Positions 1-12,300 of a DNA stretch of 23,738 nucleotides are shown piece by piece; the first letter of the stretch is position 1; each line of letters starts with the position of its first letter. The stretch is from contig JBAMDO010000416.1 in NCBI GenBank assembly GCA_037074765.1, forward strand, positions 1-23,738. Direction: 5' to 3'. The notes beneath the pieces are model-generated. The model saw only the letters and a program-made list of their open reading frames with translations. It did not search any database and was not told the DNA's origin. Origin of the DNA: Mansonella perstans (taxonomy: Eukaryota; Nematoda; Chromadorea; Rhabditida; Onchocercidae). The translations under genes were made by a program, and so were the position numbers.

Positions 1-1598
1 TCCTACTCAAGATCGATTGGCTTTCAATAGCAAGTAAATTTTGCATTTTTTTTTGTGATTCAGAATTTATGATAGGATGATTGACATATTTAATAAGATA
101 TTAGATTAAATACTAGCGTGAAGTGTTTTAATAGCATGGGATTGCTTTGAATGTGAGATTTTTATGTGGATAATGTGACTTCATAATTCTCGCTATCAGA
201 TGAAGTGCAGTAAAGATTTAAATCGAAAAAGCATAGTCTGCATGTAACGACTTTATGATGTTATTGATAATTTTGTTATCTCTGATAAGTGAAACTTGTG
301 CTGTGTATGAAAATTAAATGAAAATTTGATAAATCTGCGAGTTACGATCAGTTATGATGCAAGTAAATGTCCGTAGAATTTTGCAGGAAGAGAAAGTGGC
401 TTGTTACATCGGTTGATGAGAAGCGTTTGCCACATTGCGAGGTATTCCTTGTACGGCATAATTACTTGCATACTGACGATCAGAATGTTCAGGTTTAATT
501 TTTTTTTGCCACAAGATAGTCCGTAGAAAGTTTGTCCATACGAAGACTACAGAAATTATTTTGCTTTCTTAAAGAGTTTTGTACACCGTGACATAAATCG
601 TTCTCTGTCTATGTACAACGGGAAGGAGTTTGCGAGTTCTTCTGATATTTTGAACTGAGTAACAATTTTGCACTTTCCTTTAAGAGATTAATTCATTGTT
701 TATTCTAATCTTTTGCCTTTATTCGATAACTTCTTGATCAATATATGGTGCTACTAAACGCTTACATGAAGTAAAAGTTAGTAATAGGTCATGCTTAAGG
801 TTCGGTTACGTTCACGAAGTCAGCATGGCCGCACGACATATAGTATAACAACTCGGCGCTATGACAGTCCAGAGCCAGTAGAAACTCGCATGCAACTAAA
901 TTATCGAGAGTATATCAATTATATTAAAATGCAAGATCATTCGACAGTAACGATCAATAAGGAACGGAAATGCTTCATGTATGGCAAACAGGTGGATCTA
1001 AGTCTTATGTTCTATATCAATTTATAATTTTTTTTCACATTAAATATTATATAGTCTGCTTTAAGAATTCTCATTGTGGAATACCAGGTTGCGGCTGGCA
1101 AAAAATCAATAAGAGAGACGCATAACTGAATAAATTGACATGTTACCCTTCATTAACAAATTTTCATCTTGCATTCCTCCAGTGGAAAGTATATGTTATT
1201 GAGAATAGAATGTGTTTTTCTTTTTTTGAGTGTAGATATTACTGGTTCTACTTTCTCTAAATAAATAATAGCGTTCTTTAAATAAATAAGATAGAACACA
1301 TATTTCTATTTTAAATAAATGGAAGTTCTTTAGGAAATTCATTTATTCAGACCAATAACTTTACGGAACTAATTTCATGAAGTTTGTAGTACTATCATTT
1401 GGACACATACACTTCACCATTACCTCCATCATGTGAGGGAAAGCCGTTAATGTTATTGGAAACATATACGACAGCTCCGGTCGGTGATACCAGTGAACCA
1501 TTATTACCAGATTTATGAATATTTCGAAAGAAGTGACAGGTGATCCAGCATATAGTATGTATACAATTGCTAATCGAAAGGTCGTCAAGCGAACCTAA
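1..1598 (+). CDS. TTD14-like P-loop family protein, C-terminal four exons (5' partial, frameshifted)
   Basis: Four exons can be chained: before 1 to 33, 387-492, 788-991 and 1390-1598. The introns have GT-AG borders and the phases agree at each join. The reading includes KKRKWLV, then an arginine-rich stretch (KVRLRSRSQHGR), VETRMQL, KERKCFMYGKQ, YYHLDTYTSPLPPSCEG, LLETYTT and EVTGDPAYSMY. From family memory this order matches the C-terminal half of TTD14 (TRPL translocation defect protein 14), in insects a GTP- and phosphoinositide-binding protein with an N-terminal P-loop. That P-loop part would lie upstream of the window. In the last exon the frame meets TGA at 1516-1518, while the conserved EVTGDPAYSMY tail continues in the next frame to TAA at 1596-1598, so one base appears to be missing near 1510-1515. 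The alternative is a protein really ending 27 residues early. The exon chain is solid; the family name is less certain because no search was run. Confidence 0.62.
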
Positions 1599-2261
1599 TA
1601 TTTCATTTTGTCATTTTCAGAACTTAACATTTTTTCAATTTTGTCAGACATTAATTTTTCCAAAAAAACTGGTTATTAATTATAGTAGTGGCGCTTACAT
1701 TATGTAGCCTGAATTCTATTAAACTGTATGTCTCTTTAGTTTTGTTAGATAGTTCATTGGAATAAAATAGTCGTTTCTATTACCTTTAAAGTCTAAAAAT
1801 TTTAGATGTTTTTTCTTAGTTTCTATTGTTGTTAAATTACCTTTGCTGTGTTGTGTCTTCGTTTGGTCTCCAGAGTTTCTTTTAAAAAAAAAAATCCTCA
1901 CATTTTATATTAATTTTACAATTTGAATTATATTTTTGGCAAAGGCTATCGATAAAGGGATCTATAAGTCAATTTAGAAAACTTTGTGCAATATGCTTGT
2001 TGATTTCCGTCTTTTGTAAATTTTTGTTTTAAATATGCGATTCACATTTTTCCAAGGAATGTCAGTGTCTATCTATAATTCTATTATACAAGGAAAGAAA
2101 ACTAAGAAAACTTTCTTCCAAGGACAACAATTAAAAATTTTTGACACAGCAGTAAGTATATTACACAAAAAATGAGGGCTTCTAACAAAGAAGTAAATAG
2201 GAACAACTGAAAAATGTGAAAGAAATTGTACTAAAACAACAAATATAAACACCGAAGAACC
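1599..2261. other. Intergenic region between convergent genes
   Basis: These 663 bp separate the stop of the TTD14-like gene (plus) from the stop of the myosin gene (minus). They should hold both 3' UTRs. I see one AATAAA on the plus strand at 1761-1766 and no canonical AATAAA on the minus strand for the myosin, which may use a variant signal. The open frame of about 60 codons on the minus strand at 1719-1901 is lysine-rich AT sequence without family resemblance and was not called. Confidence 0.6.
1761..1766 (+). terminator. Candidate poly(A) signal AATAAA for the TTD14-like gene
   Basis: This is an exact AATAAA about 160 bp after the stop at 1598, in the expected orientation and within a normal nematode 3' UTR length. 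It is the only exact match I found between 1599 and 2261 on this strand. AT-rich DNA produces such hexamers by chance, so the call is moderate. Confidence 0.4.
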
Positions 2262-3324
2262 TTATAATTCCTTGACATAGTTTCCTGGGAAGAGACCCGT
2301 TCGATTCTGCATTTTGCCTTGCCACCAACCAGAGAAATCTGAAAATGCAATCGATCAAAAATAACAATCAAATAAGCATTAGAGCGAAAATAATTGGTAG
2401 GCTCAAAAAAACTAAAGGGAATTAATTTAACAAAATTACAGAAAAAAAAATTGCTTAAACAATAACAAATTTGATCAAAAATTTAAACAAGAGGTGAGAA
2501 TTTTGAAGTTGGGAAGTTCTTTTATCTTTAAAGCAGAAAAACAAAACTGAATATTCGTTAACGAATTGTATTCTGTTAAAAATTGATAAACCATTATTAA
2601 TCAAGATGAAACAATATCTGAGACTGAGTTTACCAATTTTTCATATTTCGATGTATTTATTGTTGTTATTATAAAACTTGCAATGCTATCCAAATCAACA
2701 GATAAAAAGATATTAATAAATTAATTGCTTATCAATCAATCCATCGGTTTAAACCAATTCATTCTGGAAAAAAATAGGAACTAACCTTTATTTAGAAGTT
2801 CGAATTTATCGCCAACAATAAACGACAATTCATCTGTATCCTGAGCTTCATATGAATACAAAGCTTCAACAAGAGGAAATGGTTTAGGCTTCAATGGTGG
2901 CTTAGGTTTCACGGAATGTTGTTGTCGTACAGAAGAATTCTGTAAATGATCTGAATATATACAGCAGTAATTCGTGTACCACAAACATACTGCTCAGTTA
3001 ACTTAATTACTAGCACTGATAATGAGGTGACAGCTAACCTTTCAAGTCTTAATTTTGCAATAATTAGCAATCTATATGAATAAATTTGTTAATTATTTTA
3101 ATTTTGCAAAAATTACAACTAATGAAAATAATGGAAACTTACTTGTACATAAGCAGTAGTCCTGCTATTTCTATTAATATCCACATTATTATTATTGCCT
3201 ATTATTGGATGTATACGATTTGACGTTGATACATGTTGTAGTGTTGATGATATTTGCTGTGTTACAAGAGGTATTTTACGCTTTTCATAATGTTGTTTGA
3301 TCATTAACCTTTCATTATTTGGTC
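2262..3324 (-). other. hum-1: Myosin TH2 linker and C-terminal SH3 domain, exons 23-25
   Basis: Exon 23 (3324-3143) encodes a polar, Asn-rich linker of 60 residues with a run of four Asn. Exon 24 (2939-2786) continues through a proline-lysine patch ([10 protein letters not shown]) into the SH3, which starts [15 protein letters not shown]. Exon 25 (2338-2262) finishes it with [16 protein letters not shown] and a TAA stop. The ALYxY, ELSF, WW and PxNYV signatures are all intact, so the SH3 should bind proline-rich partners (WASP/WIP- or dynamin-type ligands in the family). The TH2 is only about 85 residues, shorter and less proline-rich than in vertebrate MYO1E. Confidence 0.92.
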
Positions 3325-6300
3325 CTGAAAAAAATCCATTTTATTAGGTAATTAAATCATTTCATATTTTTTTAAAATAGCAATTTATTAAATTTAACAA
3401 ACTGAACGAATTTCTGATAAATTAATTATCTATAAGCAAACAAGAAAAACAGATAGCAATAGAGATAGCTTTCAAATATCAAGTACAGATTAAAATTTGT
3501 AGCATAATTAGTAATTTGTAGCACAGTCAATTAAATAGGCAGATAATCATCAAGAGATAGTTTTTCCAGGTAAAATTGTAAACCTGTATGATTGTAAACC
3601 ATCATTTAGAAAGATCTTGAGGAAAAGGTGAATTTCAAATTTAGGGTACAGATTTGAAGTGAATAAATTCTGGTTAATTCTAATATCACCAAACGATAGT
3701 AACGAACATACTTGTGTAACTGGGTAATCCAGGTCCAATATAAACCAATAAAATTTTTCCTTTTACAAACAACTGAACACTATCTGATCCATTATCATTT
3801 TTTGAAAATTTAACAGTTCGAAAATCAGCACCAAACCGAGTTTTCTTCAGGATAATCTGATGAGAAGTGTTGAAATCCAACGATAAAATTCGTCCATCTG
3901 CCATTTCATGATACCGTTTGCTATAATAATGATTGCATTTATTTCAAAATGTTTATTAACTATAGCAGACAGCTGTTAAAGATTCAAATTAACAATACTA
4001 ATCAGTGCTATAGAAACATCTTAAATTTATAAAATTCACTTGATAGCATTTATGAGTTCCGTTTTCAACGGTGTCTCCAGAAGCGATGAATAGGAATCAC
4101 GGACATTGAGAATGATAAAATTATCCTGATATGGACTTAGTCCAATATATGCTATATCGTTATAACCAATTTGTCGCTTCAAAACCTTAAAAGAAATGCG
4201 ACAAATGATAAATCAATGATAATAAAGAATTCATTAGATTATGAAAAAGTTATCTTACGAAAAGTGAAGAATAATAAGGTTCACCTCAATAATTTTTCCT
4301 TTATTTAATCCTTTATTTTCCACTTTTCTTCCAACAAGAATGATTTTGTTCGCTGTTATAAGAAAATCAACCTTTGAAACCTAAAAAAAGTTCGTATGCA
4401 GAAAAATCAATTAGAAGTTATTTTATAAGGATTAGTTTTTTGAATATTTTAAAAATGGACTTATAAATCTTAGATAAGTTACAATTCAGATCAAAGTATT
4501 AGAACAACTACTTGAACATATGCTGATTGTATTTATTAAGGAAATTCAAGTATATTCATTAAGAAAAAAATTTCATTTGAATTAACTTACAATGCTTTTC
4601 ACACGATTTTGATAATGTTTGCGATGAATGTTAAAATATATCAAAATGTAATGTAAAACAAATGTAAAACATCATCATTTAGTGATCAAAAAAAGTAAGT
4701 AACGAATTAAATTTGAAATGCAAAGCGAGAATTTAGTAAAACTAAACTAACTTTAAATCTTCGATCATATTTATTAAGCGTAGCAGCGAAAATAATGCGT
4801 TCCTTCTTACCGGCTAACGTTTGTAATGCAGGATGATATTCGAGACCAATATAATCAGCAATAAAATTACGATTTATTGAACATCGTCGTCTTTCTTTTC
4901 TATTAAAGAATAAATTACACGCATCTTCCTATAAAAAATTCATTTTCCTTTCAACAACAATGATGATATTAGAAGTACACATGTTATAATATTACATACC
5001 AGAACCTGTTTCAAAAACTTAGCATTTCAGGCACTAATTCAGTATTTTGGCTAAAATAGCATTCTCAGTATATTAGTTCTATCACACCATATTGACATCA
5101 TGTAAATCGCCAAATGTACTGCACGGAATTTTTGAATTTGAAAAATTAAAAAGAAATTTTCCGTAGATCACTTCCAACACGTCCTAAAGTATCATTCCCA
5201 GTATTATTTTTTATCATATCATAATCATATTGACAGCAAATTTTCATGTTGTCCATGTTATGATTAATAAAAATAATATAATTTAAATGTATTTATTTAT
5301 AATTCACCCGAAATGTTAGAATAGTATCTTAATCCTAAGGCATTTAATGAATCGTTAAAACAGAATTACGTTGTACTAATTAATTTTTCATTCGCCTAGA
5401 AAGTTAAGGATATTGGTCAAAACATTTATTTTTTTTCTTTTAATTGACTAATACCTTCACAATTAAGAAGAAATATTACTTTAACTAGTATTTGAAAAAT
5501 GAAATCTCACATAAAAAGTTTACCTTCAGTTTAGCATACCGTTTTTGAGCAGTAAATTTCTTGAATGCTTTTTGAATCACACGTGCGTATTTATCATATT
5601 TCCTTTCACGCATTTCTTCCAGAAGGAACAGCTTCAATACAAGTATTGAAATTATAATGCAATCGCAAAGGAAAGTTTAGAAAAAGTATGCATAAAGTCA
5701 ATTAGTAAATCGATATACATATATATGTCCGAAAAAGAACAACAAAAACGAACCGATTCTGGATTTTTGATGAAAATTTTTGTCCTACCCATCTGATACT
5801 GTTCGCGATCCATATTGACCGTTTGACAAATAATCTAAAATGAACTGTTAAGAGGACAGTCATTGTTATGCTTATTATCACTATAAAAAGAAACTATTTA
5901 TTGCTGATAATGAAAGATAAAACATCTATTAACCAGTTAATGTAGCGTGATAAATACAACTTAACATAAATTCTTTGTTGAACAAAAAATTAGCTCATAC
6001 TGATGAAATTAAACTAATGAGATTAAATCAAAAAACTAAATTAAAAAATTAAAATTTTTACACACATAACAATCTATGATTATTACTTTGAAATTAACTA
6101 GATGTTTTTTTTTTCTCAACTTTTCGAGCTACTTTCATTGAAACAGAAAAATGACGATAAATATTATAAGGAATGACTTCTATCCAATCTACACTTATCA
6201 TTAAGCAACAAATAGAATAATTAAATGCAAATGCAAACCTCAACACCTTCTCGAGGATTATCATGATAATTGAACGGTGTTTTTGGACTAAGAATAGCAT

Positions 6301-9300
6301 AACGATAGAGAAATTTGTTGAAAAGTCGACGATAAGCAAAACCTGCCCGTCGAACTCGAATATTTTCTTTTAAACCCAAATATTCCACTTGATGCAGTAC
6401 GCTAAACTTAATTATTAAACTTGACATTTTAATTTTAATCATAAAACTTAAACTTGAACTTAACTTTAATCCTGACTATTCAATTATTCCAACCTTTCTG
6501 TTAACTTTACCATTAAAATAATACAGTCACGAAAATTGTATAAATTTTATCCTAATTATTACATTGAATCATTGGTTATTTCTGTCAATTATTTAAATGA
6601 TGATTTAAAAAATGAAATGAATTATAATCACTGACCGTTTCTCATCCCATTCCAATGACCTTTTAGTATCATTTGGCTTAATGCAACGGACATAATGTGG
6701 AGCACATTTACTAAGTGAATCAACAAGATCATTCGTCTGATTCTATACGATTTTTTTTTTTAGATTTAAGAAAAACGAAGAAAAATATATGTTAATTTTA
6801 TGATGACATTTTCATTTAAACGAAAATTCGTTTAATTTCCATTAACTTCATTTTAATTTAATTTAATTCATTTCATTCTGCTTAAAAGATTTGAAGCCAT
6901 TGGTATTTATATTATATAGATTTCACACAACTTATTGCTTTTCTATCGTTCCTTTCATAGTCATCTTCCTTGTTCATTGTTCGTGCTATTTAACTTTCTT
7001 TTTCGAAATTTTAGCTTAAAAAAATAAAATAAGGAGAACAAAAAATAAACATAAATAATATAACAAACTCTAATTTTAGATGAAAAACTTGTTGGCATTC
7101 TGCCACTCGACGATACCATTTCCGGAAAAAGCTGCTTGAAAAATTGCCTGTAAAAAGGTTCAAAAATTGTCTTCTTTTTAAAATTATGATGATAAATTTT
7201 GATTTAAAATCTGATATCATTAAATTGCACTCTTCACAATTTAATCCCAATGAAATTAAATGATAATTTACATCAGACATTGGAATATAACGGGGAATAA
7301 TAAAAAAAAAAAAAATGAAAGATCTAACCGATTACTTTGTTGCATCAATATAATAAGATCTTTATAAAGTGTATCGCGATTTTTCTCACAAAAACCATCA
7401 ACATTGTATGAAACCTAAATTTTTAAAGAAATTTAAAAAATTTCATTTATTTACTTGTTCAGCTTATTTTGATGACTTGCAATGACAATAATTCAACGAT
7501 ATAAAGTTATTTAATATTTGAAAAATATTAGGATATTAGTTAAACCTGAAAATTCCCATTGCACATTTCAAATTATGAAATTGCACTATTGAAATTCACC
7601 ATTTATTACGGTAGAAGAAATTAGGTGCAATATTTACTTAGATAAATATTTGTTGAAATTTCAAAATACGTTTAAAATGAAACTGTCATTTTAACAAATT
7701 CTATAAATTTTATTTATCTACTTATTTTATTTTTTAGTTACAATTTTGTATTTTGTCATTTAATTAAATTTTGCCTTAATTAGATTAAATCAAAGTGACG
7801 AAACTGATATAAGTGAAAATCACTTCAGTAATGTGATGAAAACAGAATGAAGATAAATTTATAATTAAAAAAAAAATGATAAAACAAACAAATCCAGCAT
7901 AATGTTTGATAATAAAACATTGTGCGCCACTTTGATAATGTTCATTTTGTGACATATATTTATTTAACTCGACCAAAAATTGCCCATCAGCACCTTCGTT
8001 TTGGGCATGAATTTGTGAGCATATATCATCCAAAATACACATTATTCCTAAGGATAGCAATGGACGACATTTAAGGATTTACATAATGAAACACGAAATG
8101 TTGGAAATTTAATAAAAATTTACCAGTTTAACAACAAGTTAAACAACATGAGGATATTTATTTGAGATTTTACAATTTATATTAATAAATAAATTTCATT
8201 TCTTCAAAAATGCAAATTTTTAACTAATAAAATTATTTGTAAGCAATGAAGAAATTTATTATTCTCATGTTTGAAAAATTCCTTTAGCAAAATAAATCAT
8301 TAAATTCCAGTTTGAATTCCGTTAATGTTTTCCTTTTTTTGTAGCGGAAAACAGTTGAATTCAAAAAAAACGAAATATAACCTGGTGGTTTTCGAGATTC
8401 GAATAAATCACAGACAATTTTATTATTGAAATATTCAATAGGTGTCCATTTAATTCCTTCACTGATATATTCTTCTTGTTCCGCTTTCAATGTTAATTCA
8501 ATAAATATTTGTTGCAATTTTTCATTTACAAAATTTATGCTATAAAAAAACTTCTTTTATGTTTGTAATTAATTAAAAAAAACAAAAGTAGGAAAGAATA
8601 TTTCTTTTTTTTTAAAGACAAATTAAATTTAAAGTAAATAAATTATACAAAAGAAGCTGCTTTCATTTCGCAATGTTTTTTAATATACCGTTTAATTTGG
8701 TAACTTGGTTAAGTTTAATTAACGTTATTAAATTTTAGTAAATACAAACTGTTATGTGACAGATATGAAATATTTAAGTAAATTCAGACCTTACAATATG
8801 CCAAACACTAAAAAAAATAAAGATAATTGATTGAATTATACTATCATTTCTTAATACCTCCATATCTTTTCGAAGGATAAACAAATGATGAATCCGGAAA
8901 TTACCATACAAACCGAAATAATTGGCAAATATAAGATGAGATCAAATGATAAAATTTACTAATATTTTTTCAATATCAAAAAAAATTTCAAATACTTTGC
9001 CAATATAAATCAACATCATTACTATGATAATTAACCTTTCCAAAAATCAAGAGATTGGATTTATTCGATCCGATCATTTAATCCATCGATCGTTTGTTAT
9101 ATTTGGTGATATAATAACTGTCATACATTACTCAACTTACTTACCAAAATTGTTCGAAACCGTTATTATCGAATATTTCAAATCCGTATATGTCAAGAAT
9201 ACCGATGGATAATAGTGCTGTTCCGGATAATCGTGAAGTAACCTTTATTTCTTGATTAACCGATCCAACTGCGAGAATGTATATAAACGAAATAATACAA

Positions 9301-12300
9301 AACTTTTCGCCTTTTTTTTTTTCAAATTTTTTGCAAAATTTTTTAAATTTACTATTAACAAAATACTTTTCATCCTTATTTTCTTATCATTATTATTTGA
9401 AGAAAAATTCCTTACTTAAAAATTCAAACAAACGAGTGTAAAGATCTTTGGACCACGCATCACGTGTAAATTCCGCTTGTTCAACATTTAATGTCACATT
9501 AATTTGCTCAGTTTGTTTACCCCATTTACTTTCCATCTGTCGACTTGTCAATTTTTCGCGTATTGCTGACGATTTCAAGCCAAGTAAATAAGCTGGGTAT
9601 TCTAGAACTAAAACATCACTTATTAACTAAAGGATGTTAGTTAATACTAAAAAAAGAATGTTAATATGATAAATCCTGAAATGCTGCAAAGAAATTTAAC
9701 AGTTTCTTCGCTTTATTTACCTACCTAATTAACACATTGTTATAACAATTGCAGTAAAAATGCTTCAATTATATTTTTAACTTATTTGATACCAGTGTAA
9801 ATAAGTTCAATCTACGCTTAATGTAATAATTAATGATAGTATAACTATATGATGAGGAACATCATCATCCATTAAATATCGTTCGGAATTATCACAATTT
9901 AAACATCAGTTTTTTAAAATTAAATTTCATAAAAAAGTAATTGTTGGAAATTTCATTTGTATTTTACAACATCTGTAAACAGTAGTAACACTTACAACGT
10001 TCATCAGCGATAGCTGCAAAATTATCCTTTTCAACAAATGCGATATTACCAACATGCATAATAGCAGCAACAAGTTGTAAAATTTCCATTTGTTTTGTTG
10101 TATCAATACCAATAACATCCATTGCATGCTAAAAAATAAAAATGAAGAAAATTCAAATAGATCAATAATAGGTATATCATTTAAAATATATAAATTGTAC
10201 TTCTATTTTAAAAAACACAAAAATATTCCAAAAACAATTAAAAGAAATAATTTTCTTTAATAAATGAAATATTTATTTATAAGCAAATGATGCTTAAATA
10301 ATTCGGAATAAAAATAGTTATTTAATTAATGGATAAACAATTTTATACGTATATTTCCATCTCATACTTATTACATAATGATTTATCTTTTGCTTACTTC
10401 TCAGCATTCGTAAATTTCCATCTTTTTCAGATCCCTTTTCATATTGAAAGTAAACCGTTAAGTAATATGTACAAGTATATTGAGTAATATTTGAATAATT
10501 TGGAAGTAAGATTGCATAAAAAGTGGTATGTTATTTGCTAAGTAATTAGGAAAAAAGTACATCATTAAAGAATATAAATATTTAAGAAAAAAATTTATGA
10601 ATAGAACTGATATTAAATTTCTTTACTTTCTATGATAATTTTATCTTACAGCAGTAATTTTTTTGGAATTGTTTTAGTTTTCATTTTTATTAAATATTCC
10701 CACACTTACGAGTATTTGTTTAAATTCCTTAACGTCATCTATTCCATCAACCATATAACAACCACTATGATTCAAATAATTGTAGTAATCCAATGTCGTG
10801 ATTCCAAGATTATCTAAAATCGATAAAATTAGTAATTTTCACTAATCGGCTATTATTTATTAAATAATAAATGCTTACTATTAATTGTTTCTAATGGATA
10901 AGATTTAATATTTCAGCTTATAGCATTTCGCTTTGAATAATAAAATAATATCATTTTAGAATACAACGAATAATCAAATAATGTCATTTTAAAATACAAC
11001 TTTGGAAGAAAAAAAAATTTACTTTTCAAATTCTCGTCTGCTCCCGCGCATAGCTGATAAAATATGTGAAAATTACGCTCTCCTCGATTCTGATGCACTA
11101 CTCGAGATTTCTCGAGTAGAAAATTGGACACCTACAAATTACTATTAGCAAAGTTATGGTGCAAACAAGAAAATGGAACTTAAAGAACGGTGGCCAGAAG
11201 AAATGTAGACAAATTTAATATAAGATGCAAATTATACATTTGTAGGAAGCATGTAGCTTCAATAAAACTCGAAATATTTCAATGAACATTGCTTCAACAA
11301 AATCGAAATATTTTAGTGGGCACTCGCGCAATTACGGTAAATGAATATCCGAGTAATCGCGGTAGTTCTAATTAATTCTATGTATCACAAATAAAGCAAT
11401 GAAAGAATGCGACAGTGACCTTTCCACTAACTGGTTCACCGCCTCGGCTGAAAACAATTTCAACATATTTACCAAAACGACTGGAATTCCAATTTCGAAC
11501 TGTGGCACTATTACCAAATGATTCCAGTAATGGATTTGATTGCAAAATTACATCTTTCACATGCTTAATATTGAAAAAGAATATCATTAGATGCAAAAAT
11601 TTTAAATTGTGGAATTGAAAATATTAAAATGACCCCATCTTATTTTTTATAAATCAAGAAAAAAAATTTATTATTTTAGTTAGACAAATATGAGAAATGT
11701 TCCATTGCTTTATTTTAGTATAACCTTTAGTATAACCGAAAAAAGTTCTTTTTTTAAAATTTAAATTTCGAAATTACGAAATACTGTTTATGATTTCGTA
11801 AAAAGCCTTATTTCTCTGCTTTCTAAATTCGAAAATAATACTTTTTTTTCCTTTTAAATCAATAAAACTATCAACTACTTATAGTTCTATTGCCGTATCC
11901 AAAATAAATGCTTAAATATAAAAAGTTAAATCATCAACGAAAAAAGCATAAGTGAGCAGACAAATCTAATAAGAGTGAATAAATTTTGATATTTTAAAAC
12001 TTTTCAAAAAATTGATGCCAAAAAAAACATTGAAATTTCAGAACCTGAAGTCGTTGCCCACCGCCCGATATTCGGGCAATATATCCCATGATATATTTGG
12101 CTTCAACCGTTTTCCCAGCACCGCTTTCACCGCTTATTATAACACACTGGCTTTCATTATCTATCATCATATTCCTGAAATACGAAAATGAAATACTAAA
12201 GCTGTCGTACGTGGTAACAACCGTGATATACTTGATGATTGCGATTACTTAAAAAAATTGGTAATTTATCTCATTAAGTTCCAATTTCACAACAGGCTTT

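Noticed and set aside
9024..9212. Plus-strand 62-codon open frame
   Set aside because: It overlaps myosin exon 10 in antisense, where the minus strand encodes switch II, so it is a shadow.
11415..11618. Plus-strand 67-codon open frame
   Set aside because: It is antisense to myosin exon 5, which encodes switch I on the minus strand.
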